Shown: piece by piece, positions 1 through 10,602 of the stretch
How the letters are laid out: each line of letters opens with the position of its first letter
Position numbering within the stretch: the first letter of the stretch is position 1
DNA from: CAVRQM01 sp963723455
GTDB taxonomy: Bacteria > Pseudomonadota > Alphaproteobacteria > Acetobacterales > Acetobacteraceae
NCBI GenBank assembly: GCA_963723455.1
Contig: CAVRQM010000001.1
Span: 992,001-1,056,000, forward strand
Direction: 5' to 3'
Length of the DNA: 64,000 nt
Translations under genes and position numbers: made by a program
Notes under the pieces: model-generated
Databases searched by the model: none
Seen by the model: only the letters and a program-made list of their open reading frames with translations
What the model was told of the DNA's origin: nothing

Positions 1-432
1 ACCGGATCGGCCGGCCCGCGCATCCGCGAGCAGTTGGAGCCGTTCTTCGACGGCATGGGGTGGCTGGCGCAGATCGTGCTGTTCCTGATGCTGGGACTGC
101 TGGTGACGCCGCACGAGCTGCCGCCCTACATGCCGGTGGCGATCCTGGGGGCGGCGGTGCTGCTGGTGCTGGCCCGCCCGGTCGCCGTGTTCGCCTGCCT
201 GCTGCCGTTCGGCTTCGGCTGGCGCGAAAGCGCCTTCGCCTCGTGGGTCGGGCTGCGCGGCGCGGTGCCAATCTACCTGAGCCTGATTCCTGCGCTGGCC
301 GATCCGAAGCGGGACGCGCGGCTGTTCGCCAGCATGTTCATCGTGGTGATCGCCTCGCTGCTGGCGCAGGGCTGGACGGTCGGGCTGGCCGCCAGGGTGC
401 TGGGCTTCAGGCCGGCCCGGGCGGCCCGCTAG
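1..432 (+). CDS. Cation/proton antiporter, C-terminal part (NhaP2/CvrA-like), 5' truncated
   Basis: The frame is open from the first base, so the gene starts outside the window and only about 143 C-terminal residues are visible. They form three to four hydrophobic segments and contain a WVGLRGAVPI motif, typical of the CPA1 family NhaP2/CvrA potassium-proton antiporters of the inner membrane. It ends at TAG 430-432, facing the minus-strand dehydratase gene across a 66-bp gap. The family is fairly sure from this motif; the transported ion cannot be read from the fragment. Confidence 0.75.
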   Translation, partial: TGSAGPRIREQLEPFFDGMGWLAQIVLFLMLGLLVTPHELPPYMPVAILGAAVLLVLARPVAVFACLLPFGFGWRESAFASWVGLRGAVPIYLSLIPALADPKRDARLFASMFIVVIASLLAQGWTVGLAARVLGFRPARAAR

Positions 433-498
433 CCGGCGCCGCGGAGCGTGTCCGTCCGAAGCTGAGAGGAGAGGCTGCGGTTGCGAGGCCGGCAGCCC

Positions 499-1710
499 CT
501 AGTCCGGATGCCCAAGCGGCGCATAGGCTGGCACGAGATGCAGCTCCGCGCCGTCGTACGGGATGCGCCAGCGCCACCGCCTCATCCAGTTCCACACCCA
601 GCCCCGGCTCTGTCGGCGGGATCACGTAGCCGTCTTCCCAGCGGATCGGCGTCTTGACGATCTGCGCGTGGAAACCGGCCCAGCACTCGATGCTTTCCAG
701 GATCAGGAAGTTCGGGCTGCACGCCGAGATCTGGATGTTCGCCGCGCCCTCGACCGGCCCGCAATACAGATGCGGCGCGATCTGCGCGTAATGCGCCTCG
801 GCCATGCCGGCGATCTTCTTGGCCTCCAGCAGGCCGCCGACCCGGCCGAGCGCCAGTTGCAGGATCGAGGCGGCGCGCAGTTGCAGCACGCGCGCGAACT
901 CGTATTTCGTGGTCAGCCGCTCGCCGGTGGCGATCGGGATGGAGGTCTGCCGCGCTACCTGCGCCATCTCCTCCGGCATTTCGGGCGGCACCGGCTCCTC
1001 GAACCACAGCGGGTCGTACGGTTCCAGCCGCCGGGCCATGCGGATCGCGCCGGAAGTGGTGAACTGCCCGTGCGTGCCGAACAGCAGATCGCATCTGCGT
1101 GCCCACCGCCTCGCGGATGGCGCGCAGAACGCCACGCACAGTTCGATCCGCTCCAGCGACGGCTGGCGCGGATCGAAGGTGGAATAGGCGCCGGCCGGAT
1201 CGAATTTCAGCGCGGTGAAGCCCATCCGCATGTAATCGATCGCCCGCTCGGCCGCCGCGTCCGGGTCGCGATACACCGCCTGTCGGCATAGGTGTGCCCG
1301 TCGGCGTCGCGCGGGTAGATATACGTGTAGCTGCGCAGGCGTTCATGCACCCGGCCGCCGAGCAGCGCGTACACCGGCTTGCCCAGCGCCTTGCCGACGA
1401 TGTCCCACATCGCCATCTCGATCCCCGACAACACGCCCAGCAGCGAGATGTCCGGCCGCTGCGAATAGCCGCGCCCGTACACGCGCCGCCACAGCGTCTC
1501 GATCCCGAACGGGTCGGCGTCGAGCACATGATGCTCGAACACGTCGCGCACCATCGCCTCCATCACGCGCGGGCCGAAACTTGCGCCGTACACCTCGCCG
1601 ACGCCCTCGATGCCGTCATCCGTCACGAGTTTCAGGAAGATGAAGTAGCGCCCGCCCCGGCATGGCGGCGGATTGCCGACGACGAACGTTTTCAGCCCGG
1701 TGATCTTCAC
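499..1710 (-). CDS. Enolase-superfamily (mandelate racemase/muconate lactonizing type) dehydratase, frame-broken
   Basis: After joining frames this is about 400 residues. The N-terminal capping domain starts MKITGLKTFVVGNPP. The barrel carries LKFDP, CDLLFGTHGQ, WFEEPVPPE, ATGERL and APHLYCGPVEGAANIQ, the metal-ligand and catalytic strands of the RspA/D-mannonate/D-galactonate dehydratase branch. The Asp that usually follows LQP before GGI/GGV reads Ala here (LQLALGRVGG). GTG start at 1710 overlaps the upstream GMC gene stop by 4 nt. Frame breaks are near 560, 1095, 1130 and 1280; the C-terminus reads PYDGAELHLVPAYAPLGHPD after correcting the first. It is the last gene of an amine-catabolism-like operon; its substrate is unknown. 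Confidence 0.75.
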
Positions 1711-3317
1711 GGCGTGTCCTCCAGAATCATCGCCGATGCCTTGGCGGCCACCATCATGGTCGCGGCGTTGATGTTGCCCGAAACGATGGACGGGAACACC
1801 GACGCGTCGCAAACGCGCAGACCTGCAACGCCGTGCAGCCGCAGGCGCGCATCCACGACCGACGCCGCCGGATCGCGCCCCATGCGGCAGGTGCCGCACG
1901 GATGATATACCGTCCCCGAACGGCCGCGGATGTCGGCGACCAGATCGGCGTCCGACGCCACCGCCGGGCCGGGCGCGATCTCCGCCTCGATCGCGTCGCG
2001 CAGCGCCGGCTGGGCGGCGAGTGCCCGCAGCAGCTTCACGCCATCGAGCATGTCGCGGATGTCGGCCTCGGCCGCCAGCGCATTGGGGGTGATGCGCGGC
2101 GGCGCGAACGGGTCGGCCGAGCGCGCCATGATCTCGCCGCGGCTGGCCGGCGTGCAGTTGGACAGGCCGAGCGCGAAGCCGGGGAACGGATCCGGCGTCA
2201 GCAAGGGCCGCGTGCCGGTGCGCGCCGTGGCGGTGCTGATCGCCTGGAAATACAGCTGGATGTTCGGCCGGTCCAAGTCCGCGCGCGTGCGCACGAAGCC
2301 GCCCGCCTGGTTCAGGCTCAGGCTCAGCGGGCCGCCGCCGCGCAGCAGGAAGTGCAGCCCCGCGCCGAGCTTGCCCCACCACGGGCGCAGCACCTCGTTC
2401 AGCGTCCTCTCGCGCGACCGGAACACGTAGTTGATGCCGACGTGATCCTGCAGGTGCCGCCCGCAGGCCGGGCTGTCGCCCAGCGCCGCGATGCCGAGTG
2501 CCGCCAGATGCGCGGCGGGGCCGATGCCGGACACTTGCAGCAGGTGCGGCGAGCCGACCGCGCCGGCCGCGAGGATCACCTCCCGCCGCGCCGCGATCAC
2601 CATGCGCTGTCCGGCGCGGCTGATCTCCACGCCGCGCGCCCGCCTTGCATCGAACACGATGCGGCAGGCGTGGGCGCGGGTCATCACCGACACGTTGCGC
2701 CGTCGCATGGCAGGTCGCAGAAAGGCGCGCGCCGCCGACATGCGCCAGCCGCCGCGCGTGGTGATCTGGTAAGTGCCCATTCCCTCCTGCCGCGCGCCGT
2801 TGAAATCGGGCGTGGCGGCGAACCCCGCCTGTCGCGCCGCCGCAAGGAACCGTCGCGCGAGCGGGTGCAGCCGCGCCGAGACGTCGGAGACATGCAGCGC
2901 CCCGCCGCTGGCCCGCCATTCGTCCGCACCCGCCTGGTTGTGTTCCAGCCAGCGGAAGTGCGGCAGGCAGTCGGCGTAGCCCCATCCCGCATTGCCGGCC
3001 GCTTCCCAGGAGTCGAAGTCGCGACGGTCGCCGCGAATCCAGACCATCGCGTTGATCGTGCTGGACCCGCCCAGCACTTTTCCGCGCGGCCAATAGTCCG
3101 ACTGTCCAGCCAGACCGGGATCGGGTTCCGCGCGGTATCCCCAGTTGATCGTCGGGTCGTAGAACGTCCGGCCGTAGCCCAGCGGCACCTGCGCCCAGAT
3201 CCGCCGGTCCGAGCCGCCAGCCTCGATCACCGCCACGCTGTGGCGGCCGCTGGCCGACAGCCGATCGGCCAGCACGCACCCGGCCGATCCAGCGCCCACG
3301 ATGACGAAGTCGAACAT
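1707..3317 (-). CDS. GMC-family FAD oxidoreductase (choline dehydrogenase-like)
   Basis: An intact 536-residue flavoprotein. The FAD dinucleotide fold is at residues 4-18 (VIVGAGSAGCVLADRL), followed by the GMC signatures PRGKVLGGSSTINAMVWIRG and ILAAGAVGSPHLLQVSGIGP, and a C-terminal YHPCGTCRMG and GNINAATMM segment holding the active-site His/Asn region. Such enzymes oxidise alcohols such as choline to aldehydes. ATG at 3317 was chosen because the fold starts directly after it. No stop of the upstream Rieske gene is visible before this ATG in any frame, which I attribute to a frame break. In context it probably oxidises a hydroxyl group of the operon's amine substrate. Confidence 0.85.
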   Translation of the reverse strand: MFDFVIVGAGSAGCVLADRLSASGRHSVAVIEAGGSDRRIWAQVPLGYGRTFYDPTINWGYRAEPDPGLAGQSDYWPRGKVLGGSSTINAMVWIRGDRRDFDSWEAAGNAGWGYADCLPHFRWLEHNQAGADEWRASGGALHVSDVSARLHPLARRFLAAARQAGFAATPDFNGARQEGMGTYQITTRGGWRMSAARAFLRPAMRRRNVSVMTRAHACRIVFDARRARGVEISRAGQRMVIAARREVILAAGAVGSPHLLQVSGIGPAAHLAALGIAALGDSPACGRHLQDHVGINYVFRSRERTLNEVLRPWWGKLGAGLHFLLRGGGPLSLSLNQAGGFVRTRADLDRPNIQLYFQAISTATARTGTRPLLTPDPFPGFALGLSNCTPASRGEIMARSADPFAPPRITPNALAAEADIRDMLDGVKLLRALAAQPALRDAIEAEIAPGPAVASDADLVADIRGRSGTVYHPCGTCRMGRDPAASVVDARLRLHGVAGLRVCDASVFPSIVSGNINAATMMVAAKASAMILEDTP

Positions 3318-4537
3318 CGTGGGTTCCAGCCGATCTCCGCCAGATACCACGCGACCCACCGCGATCGCGTTCGGCTCCATCGGCGAATACGGGCCCGGGC
3401 CGGTAGAAGCGGGAATTGACGCCGCGCTGGTTGTCCTCGGTGATGCGCTTGTCGGCCTCGGTCGTCACGCGCCAGAGCCAGGTCAGCCGGTCCATGTCGT
3501 AGTCGACGCCTTCCCGCGCGTCGCCGCGCACCAGCCAGATCACCTCCATCGCCGAACGTCGCGGGGCCAGCGGCATGAAGCGGTAGATCACGCCATGGTC
3601 CGGGATAGGCGATGAAGAAGCTGGACGGCGCGACATGCGTGGAGGTGACGCCGCCGTCGTAGTCGGTGAACGTCGCCCATCAGCGGCGCGACCGGCGCCC
3701 CGTCCGCGCTGCCGGTCTTGACGCCGTCGTACAGCGCGTAGCGGAAGGTGAACACCGGCGCCTCGCCGCTGGCCGAACGCAGCGCGGTGATCCGCCTCCG
3801 GCACGTCGATGCCGAGCGCGCAGGTGCGCGCCTCCATCGCCGCGTTCAGGGCGCCGATCTGCTCGAGCGGCCGCTCCAGCGCGTGCAGCCTGGAATACTC
3901 CGGATGCGACGGCGTGCAATGGTAGCATTCCAGGTAGTTCTCGACGGCGAGCTTCCAGTTCGCCTGCAGCGGATAGGTCTCGCCGATGCGCGACCTTGGC
4001 GGTCGCCCAGCCATACGGCCGCATGCGCCGCGCGCGATGGCTGCCGACGCATGGTCTCGATCGACAGCGGCGTCGTCGGCGAAGCGAGATGAACACCAGT
4101 CCCTCGATCGACGCGCGATGCGCACCGCATTCAGGCCGTGGCCGTGCCTTGTCGAAATCGCGCCGGCATCTGCCGCGCCGAGCGCAGCGTGCCGTCCAGA
4201 TTGTAGGCCCAGGCGTGGTACGGGCAGACCAGCACGCGCGCGCGTGCCCCGCCGGTTCCAGGCAGATGCGCGAGCCGCGATGCCGGCAGACATTGGCGAA
4301 GGCGCGCAACGCGCCGTCGTGGCCCCGCACGACGATAATGCTTTCGGCCGCGATCTCGTCCACGAACCAGTCGCCGGGCGCGGCGGCGCAGGATGCGTGG
4401 CCGGCCAGGATCCAGTGGCGCGAGAACACGCGGTCGATGTCATGCTCGAACGCGCCTCGGACGCGTACAGCGCCTGTTGCAGCGAATGGCCGGCCGGCTG
4501 GTTCTCGACAGAGCGTCGGCGATGGTCGGTTGCTCAT
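3318..4537 (-). CDS. Rieske non-haem iron oxygenase alpha subunit (betaine-demethylase-like), frame-broken
   Basis: Joined frames give about 400 residues. The Rieske [2Fe-2S] motif is CRHRGSRIC followed by CPYHAWAYNLDG. The mononuclear iron domain has NWKLAVENYLECYHCTPSHPEY, close to GbcA, carnitine and stachydrine demethylases, which oxidatively remove an N-methyl or cleave a C-N bond. ATG 4537 follows GGGAGCGCACC, a good ribosome site. Frame breaks occur roughly every 100-200 bases. The 3' end is not resolved: the last recognisable part is RPGPYSPMEPNAIAV near 3380, and I see no in-frame stop before the GMC start. No reductase gene lies in the window. Confidence 0.8.
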
Positions 4538-4560
4538 GGTGCGCTCCCTCGGCGCGTGGT

Positions 4561-7019
4561 TCATGCGCGGATGCGCAGCATTGTCCGGATCGTACATCGG
4601 CGCGAGGCTCGCAGTCGCCGGAACACGCCGCCCGGCGATCTCGATCTCGAACGCCGCCTGCCCGACCAGTTCCGAAACCGGCCCGATGTCGTCGCTGACA
4701 TAGCCGAGCGCCACCGCGCCGCCGAGCGTGTGGCCATAGGCGGCCGATGTCGTGCGGCCGAGCAGGCGGTCGCCCACGCCAGATCGGCTCGTCGTGGTAC
4801 AGCAACGGCTCGGGATCGTGCAGCAGGAACTGCACCAGCCGCCGGCCGACGCCCGCGTCGCGCCGGCGCAGCAGCGCGTCGCGGCCGATGAAGTCGCCGC
4901 TTGATCGAGCTTCACCGCGAACATCAGCCCGGCTTCCAGCGGCGAATCCTCGTCGCCGATGTCGTGGCCCCAGTGGCGGTACGCCTTCTCGATGCGGCAG
5001 GAATCCAGCGCGTGCAGTCCGGCGAGCTTCAGGCCGAACGCCGCGCCGGCTTCCATGAGCGCGTCGAACACGCCGCGCGCGAACTCGGTTGCCACGTACA
5101 GCTCCCAGCCGAGTTCGCCGACATAGGTGATGCGCGCCGCCCGCACGCTGGCATGGCCGATCGCGACTTCCCGCCACGTCGCGAACGGATGCGCGGCGTT
5201 GGACAGATCCGCGCCAGACGCAGCCTCCAAAAGCGCCCGGCTGTTCGGCCCCATCACGCACAGCACCGCCTCGGCCGAGGTCACGTCGGTCGCGACCACG
5301 TGCGCGTCCTGCGGCATGTGGCGGCGCAGCCATGCGAGGTCGCGCCGCGCGGCCGTGGCCGCCGTCACGACCATGAAGCTGGAATCGGACAGGCGCGCGA
5401 CCGTCAGATCCGCCTCGATCCCGCCGCGCTCGTTCAGCCATTGCGTATAGACGATGCGGCCCGGGGCCACGCGCACATCGTTGGCGCAGATGCGCTGCAA
5501 GCGCCGCTCTCCGCGTCGCGCCCCTGCACGCAGGAACTTTGCCGAACGAGGTCATGTCGTACAGCGCGACCGCCTCGCGCGCGGCCCTGTGCTCGCGCCG
5601 CCGAATGCGCGAACCAGTTCTGCCGTCCGTAGCTGTAGGCGTATTCCGGCGGCGACGCCCTCCGGCGCGAACCAGTTGGCGCGCTCCCACCCCGCCGCCT
5701 CGCCGAAGCACGCGCCGCGCGCGGCGAGGCGTTCGTGCAGCGGCGACAGGCGCACGTTGCGCGCCGTCTCATACTGCCGGTGCGGCCAGTGCATCGCATA
5801 CAGCAGGCCGAGCGATTCCGTCGCGCGCTCCCGCAGGTAGCGCGGATTGGACTGGAACCGTTGCATCCGGCGGATGTCCACATCGGCCAGGTCCATCGGC
5901 GGATGGCCGCCGACGATCCACTCCGCCAGCACCTTGCCGGCGCCGCCAGCGGACTGGATGCCGATGGAGTTGAATCCCGCGGCCACGATACAGCGCCCGC
6001 ACGTCCGGGCGTCTCGCCCAGCAGATAGCGCACGTCCGGGGTGAAGCTTTCCGGGCCGTTGAAGAACTTGCGGATGCCGACGTCGTCCAGCGCCGGCAGG
6101 CGGCGCATCGCCGCCTCGAGGATCGGCTCGAAATGCGTCGAAATCGTCCGGCAACTCGCCGAACTCGAAGTCCGCGGGGATGCCGTCCACCGCCCACGGC
6201 TTGGCGTGCGGCTCGAACGCGCCCAGCAGCAGCTTGCCGGCATCCTCCTTGAAATATGCGCAGTGATCCGGGTCGCGCAGCACCGGCAGATCCGGCGCGA
6301 GGCCGGGGAACGGCTCGGTGACGATGTAGAAATGCTCGCAGGCCTGCAACGGAATGTCGACGCCGGCGGTGCGGCCGAGCTGGCGCGACCACATGCCCGA
6401 GGCGATCACGACGGCCTCGGCGAGGATGTCGCCCGACGCGGTGGCGACCCCGATCGCCCGCCCGTTGCGGGTCAGGATCGCGGTCCACCGCGACGTTCTC
6501 GACGATTCTCGCGCCGCGCATGGTGGCGCCGCGGGCCAGCGCCATCGTCGTGTCGATCGGGTTGGTCTGCCCGTCGCCCGGCAGATGCACGCCGCCGACG
6601 ACATCGGACACGTCCAGCAGCGGCCAGCGCCGCGCGATCTCGCTGCGGCCGACCTCGCCCACCTCCAGCCCGAACATCCGCGCCATCGACGCGCCGCGGC
6701 GCAATTCCTCCAGGCGCTCGGCATTGGTGGCGATCGACAGGCTGCCGCGCCGCTGGAACCCGGTCGCCTGCCCGGTCTCCGCCTCCAGCGAGGCGTAGAG
6801 TTCGGTGGTGTAGCGCGCCAGCTTGGTCAGGTTCGCGGTGGCGCGCAGTTGCCCCACCAGCCCGGCCGCGTGCCAGGTGGTGCCGCTGGTCAGGCGCTTG
6901 CGTTCCAGCAGCAGGATGTCGGTCCAGCCGAGCTTCGCGAGATGGTAGGCGATCGAGACGCCGACGATGCCGCCGCCGACGATCACCACGCGCGCATGGT
7001 GCGGCAGCGTCGCCGTCAT
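4561..7019 (-). CDS. Dimethylglycine/sarcosine dehydrogenase-like flavoprotein A (FAD plus GcvT domains), frame-broken
   Basis: About 815 residues after joining frames, the usual size of dimethylglycine dehydrogenases. The N-terminal DAO-type FAD domain has VVIVGGGIVGVSIAYHLAKLGW and LTSGTTWHAAGL. The middle shows SIGIQSAGGAGKVLAEWIVGG. The C-terminal GcvT-like tetrahydrofolate domain includes ALYDMTSFGKV, YVGELGWELYV and APMYDPDN. Such enzymes demethylate an N-methyl amine and pass the methyl to tetrahydrofolate. ATG 7019 overlaps the upstream paralogue stop by 4 nt. The likely end is TGA at 4561-4563 giving LRIRA. The breaks are single-base indels with conserved sequence on both sides. Confidence 0.82.
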
Positions 7020-9469
7020 GCGCGCACCCGCTCGTTGTCCCGGTCCCAGACGCCGCCATCGGGCAGCGCCACCGCCGCCCGGCGCTCGCCTAGCAGCAGG
7101 ACCTCGAACGCGGTTCCGGGTTCGGCCGATCCAGGATCGACATAGGCGAACGCCAGCGACTTTCCGGCCGCATGGCCGTACGCCCCGCTGGTGGTGACGC
7201 CGACAAGCCGCGATCCGGCATAGACCGGCTCGTTGCCCATGCAGTCGCTGTCGGCCGCAGCCACCTCCAGATACACCAGCCGCGTCCGCGCGCCGCGCGC
7301 CCGCGCGGCCAGGCTCGCGTCGCGGCCGGTGAACGCGGGCTTGTCGAGCCGCAGGAAGCGATCCATGCCCGCCTCGTCCATCCCGACCTCGCTGGTCAGC
7401 TCGGCCCCCCAGGCCCGGTACGCCTTTTCCATGCGCAGCGCGTTCATCGCGTAGGTTCCGAACAGCGCGATGCCGTGCGGCTCGCCCGCCGCCATCAGGG
7501 CGGCGAACACCTGCGGCATCCGCGCCATCGGGCAATGCAGTTCCCAGCCGAGTTCGCCGACGTAGTTCACGCGCAGCAGGCGGACGCCCGCCACGCCGGC
7601 GACGATCGCCTCCCTGGCTGTCAGCCAGCGGAACGCCGCGTTGCCAAGGGCGGTCGCGGTGCAGTCCGCCAGCACGTCGCGCGCGCGCGGGCCGGCCAGG
7701 ACCAGCGTGCCATAGGAGTCGGTCACGTCGGCGATGGCGACATCCTCGCCCGGTCGGCGGCGGCGGGCGAGCTGGTCGAAATCCTGCACCTGCGCAGAGG
7801 CGGCGGACAGCACGTAGAACAGACGCGGCCCGAGCCGGGTGACGGTGATCTCGCTCTCGATGAATCCGCTGTCGTTCAACAGATGCGTCAGCACGATCCC
7901 GCCGTCGCGGGAGGGGATCCGGTTGGCGCAGATGCGGTCCAGGAAGGCCAACGCATCCGGCCCAGCGATCTCGAACTTCGCGAAGGTCGACAGATCCATC
8001 AGCCCGACGCGATGGCGCACCGCCAGCGACTCGCGGCGGACGGCATCCCACCAGTTCGAGCGCCGGAACGAGAATCGCTCGCCCTGTCCGGTGGCGTCGT
8101 ACCAGCGCGCTCGCTCCCAGCCGAACACCTGGCTGAACTGCGCGCCGCGCGCCTTCAGCGTCTCGTGCAGCGACGAGACGCGCAGGTCGCGCCCCACCGC
8201 GTGCTGCTCGGCGGGCCTGTAGCAGTAGTACATGTGATGGTAGTCCGCGACCGCGACCTCGGCCGTGTACTCCCTGGTCGCCCAGGGGCCGAAGCGGCGT
8301 GGGTCGAATTCGCGCATGTTGATCTCGGCCTGGCCGTGCACCATCCATTGCGCGAGATACTTGCCCGCGCCGCCGCCCTGGCAGATGCCGATGGAGGCCC
8401 CGCAATGCATCCAGTAATTCGGTGCGCCCGGCGCCGGGCCGGACAGATACACGCCGTCCGGCGTGTGGGTGATGGCGCCGGAGATCACCGACTTCAAGCC
8501 GACCGAGGCGAACAGCGGCAGCCGCTCGGCCGCCCGCTCCAGCCACGGCATCAGCCGGTCGAGTTCCGGCGCGATCAGCTCGCTCTCGAAATCCCAGGCC
8601 GGCGCTTCGCCATTCCAGCACAGATGCGCCGTCGCCGTCTCATACGGGCCGACCAGGATGCAGCCATTCTCCTCGCGCAGGTACGAATGGCTGTACGGAT
8701 CGCGCACCACCGGCAGTTCCGGCGCAAAGTCGGTCAGCGCCCGGACCGGCTCGGTGATGACATAGTGGTGCAGGAGGTTGGCGATCGGAACGCGGTGCCG
8801 GGTCCAGCTGCCGACGAGTCCGGCATACGACCCGGCGGCGTTGACCACATGCTCGGCGATGATGTCGCCCTGGTCGGTGGCGACGCGCCACTCCCCGCCC
8901 GGCAGCCTGCACGATGCCGGTGACGCGGGTGCGCCGGTGAATATCCGCCCCCAGCCTGCGCGCGCCGGCGGCCATTGCGTTTGTGACGTCAGCGGGGGCC
9001 ACATGCCCGTCGTCGATGGTGCGGAACGCCGCTTTCACCCCCGCCGTGTCCAGAAACGGATGGCAGTGCGCGATCTCGGCCGGCCCGATGATCTCGGCCG
9101 CATAGCCCGCCAGCCGCGAGATGCCATAGACCTGCCGCAGCATGTCCATCTCGTCGTCGCTGGCCGCCAACCGCAGGCCGCCGCATCCGTGCCACGACAC
9201 CGCCTGCCCGGTCAGCGCCTCCAGCCGCTGATAAAGCTGCGTCCCATACACATGCACCTTCGTCACGTTGAGCGAGGCGTTGAAGTGCGGACACTGGCCG
9301 GCCGCATGCCAAGTGGAGCCGGAGGTCAGCTCGCCCTTTTCCAGCAGCACCACATCGCTCCAGCCTTCCAGCGCGAGGTGGTACAGGAGTCCCACGCCCA
9401 TGATGCCGCCGCCCACCACCACCACGCGGGCGTGCGATCTCAAGCGACGTCTCCGGCAGCCCGTGTCAT
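7016..9469 (-). CDS. Dimethylglycine/sarcosine dehydrogenase-like flavoprotein B, one or two frame breaks
   Basis: A paralogue of the downstream gene with the same layout: FAD fold ARVVVVGGGIMGVGLLYHLA, LTSGSTWHAAGQ, GASIGICQGGGAGKYLAQWMV, then a GcvT domain with GLMDLSTFAKFEI, NYVGELGWELHCP and a DNERVRA end. Residues 8905 down to 7016 read cleanly in one frame. There is a break near 8908 (extra base after CAG, before CTG). The start is ambiguous: ATG at 9469 overlaps the upstream stop by 4 nt like its neighbours but needs a second indel near 9441; TTG at 9443 with GGAG upstream needs none. It probably acts on a different methylation state of the same amine. Confidence 0.82.
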
Positions 9470-10371
9470 AGCTGCTCCGGAAAGCCCGACGCGCGCAGAT
9501 CGGTCCCCAGCGCATCCTCCAGCAGCTTGACCACCTGGGTCGACCACGCCTTGCCGCCATAGACGGATCGCGCGCGGACAAACGTCTGCGCCGCCACGCC
9601 GGCGAGATCCAGCGGCACGCCGAACTCGCGCCCCAGCGCCATCGCGAAGCCGAGATCCTTGCACGCCAGATCCATCGTGAAGTTGACGTTGTAGCTGCCG
9701 TTCAGGATCAGCTGCCCCTCCGTCTCGTGCACGAAGCTGTTTCCCGAACTCGCCTTGATGATCGCGAAGGCCTGCGCGAGGTCGATGCCGCCCTGCTTGG
9801 CCAGCATCAGCGCCTCGCCGGTGGCGATCAGATGGATGAAGGCGAGCATGTTGGTGATGACCTTGATCACCGCGGCGCGCCCGAGCGGCCCGACATGGAA
9901 GATCGCGCCGCCCATTGCCTGCAGCGCGGCGCGGTGCGCGTCCAGCAGCGCCGCCTCGCCGCCGACGATTACCGTGATGTCTCCGGCGGCCGCGCGATGC
10001 ACCCCGCCGGTGACCGGCGCCTCCAGCACGGCGACGCCGCGCGCGTGCGCCAGGGCGGCCATTTGCTCGATCTGCGCCTGATCGTTGGTGCTCATCTCGA
10101 TCCACGCGCCGCCCGCGCGCAGCCCGGCCAGAATCCCGCGCGCGCCGGCCAGAACCTGCATCGAGACGGCCGGCGACGGCAGGCAGGTGATGACGGCGTC
10201 CACGCGCCCGGCAAGAAGCCTCGGATCGTCCGCCCAATGCGCGCCGCGCGCCACAAGATCCGCGGCCGCCTCCCGGTTCAGGTCCGACACGGTGAGGTCG
10301 AAACCCGCGCGCAGCAGGCTGCCGGCCAGATGCGCGCCCAGGCTGCCCAGCCCGATGAACCCGTACCGCAT
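9466..10371 (-). CDS. 3-hydroxyisobutyrate dehydrogenase-family NAD(P) oxidoreductase
   Basis: An intact 301-residue protein. The Rossmann start GFIGLGSLGAHLAGSLLRAG binds NAD(P). Residues near 120 (APVTGGVHRAAAGD) match the substrate loop of beta-hydroxyacid dehydrogenases, and Lys in IKVITNMLAF matches the catalytic lysine. The family oxidises 3-hydroxyisobutyrate, tartronate semialdehyde or related hydroxyacids. ATG 10371 follows AAGGACTGCG, a good ribosome site. It is the first gene of the six-gene minus operon, so the operon promoter should lie in 10372-10602. The substrate cannot be assigned from sequence. Confidence 0.83.
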   Translation of the reverse strand: MRYGFIGLGSLGAHLAGSLLRAGFDLTVSDLNREAAADLVARGAHWADDPRLLAGRVDAVITCLPSPAVSMQVLAGARGILAGLRAGGAWIEMSTNDQAQIEQMAALAHARGVAVLEAPVTGGVHRAAAGDITVIVGGEAALLDAHRAALQAMGGAIFHVGPLGRAAVIKVITNMLAFIHLIATGEALMLAKQGGIDLAQAFAIIKASSGNSFVHETEGQLILNGSYNVNFTMDLACKDLGFAMALGREFGVPLDLAGVAAQTFVRARSVYGGKAWSTQVVKLLEDALGTDLRASGFPEQL

Positions 10372-10602
10372 CGCAGTCCTTTCCGGCCTGGACAGGTTCG
10401 GCAACAGCGACGACCGCGTTCGCCCGGCTGCGGCAGTTACGGCCGATGCCCGTAACACCTTGCACCGCGAAGCCACGGATGCCCCTGGACTGGAACCATG
10501 TGCCCGCAGTATCGGCAGGGAGCGCGGCGTTATGCAAGCGACCGGATGGGCGTAGGGGCCGATTGCCCCGGCGCGTCGGTTCTGGATCGCCGGGACAGGC
10601 TG

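Noticed and set aside
4561..9469. The two DMGDH-like genes as a recent exact duplication.
   Set aside because: They share domain order and motifs but differ throughout at the residue level, so they are old paralogues with likely different substrates.
10460..10475. A sigma-54-like promoter (TGGC-N8-TGCA on minus) before the amine operon.
   Set aside because: The GG to GC spacing is 9 rather than 10 bases, and no sigma-54 activator lies nearby.
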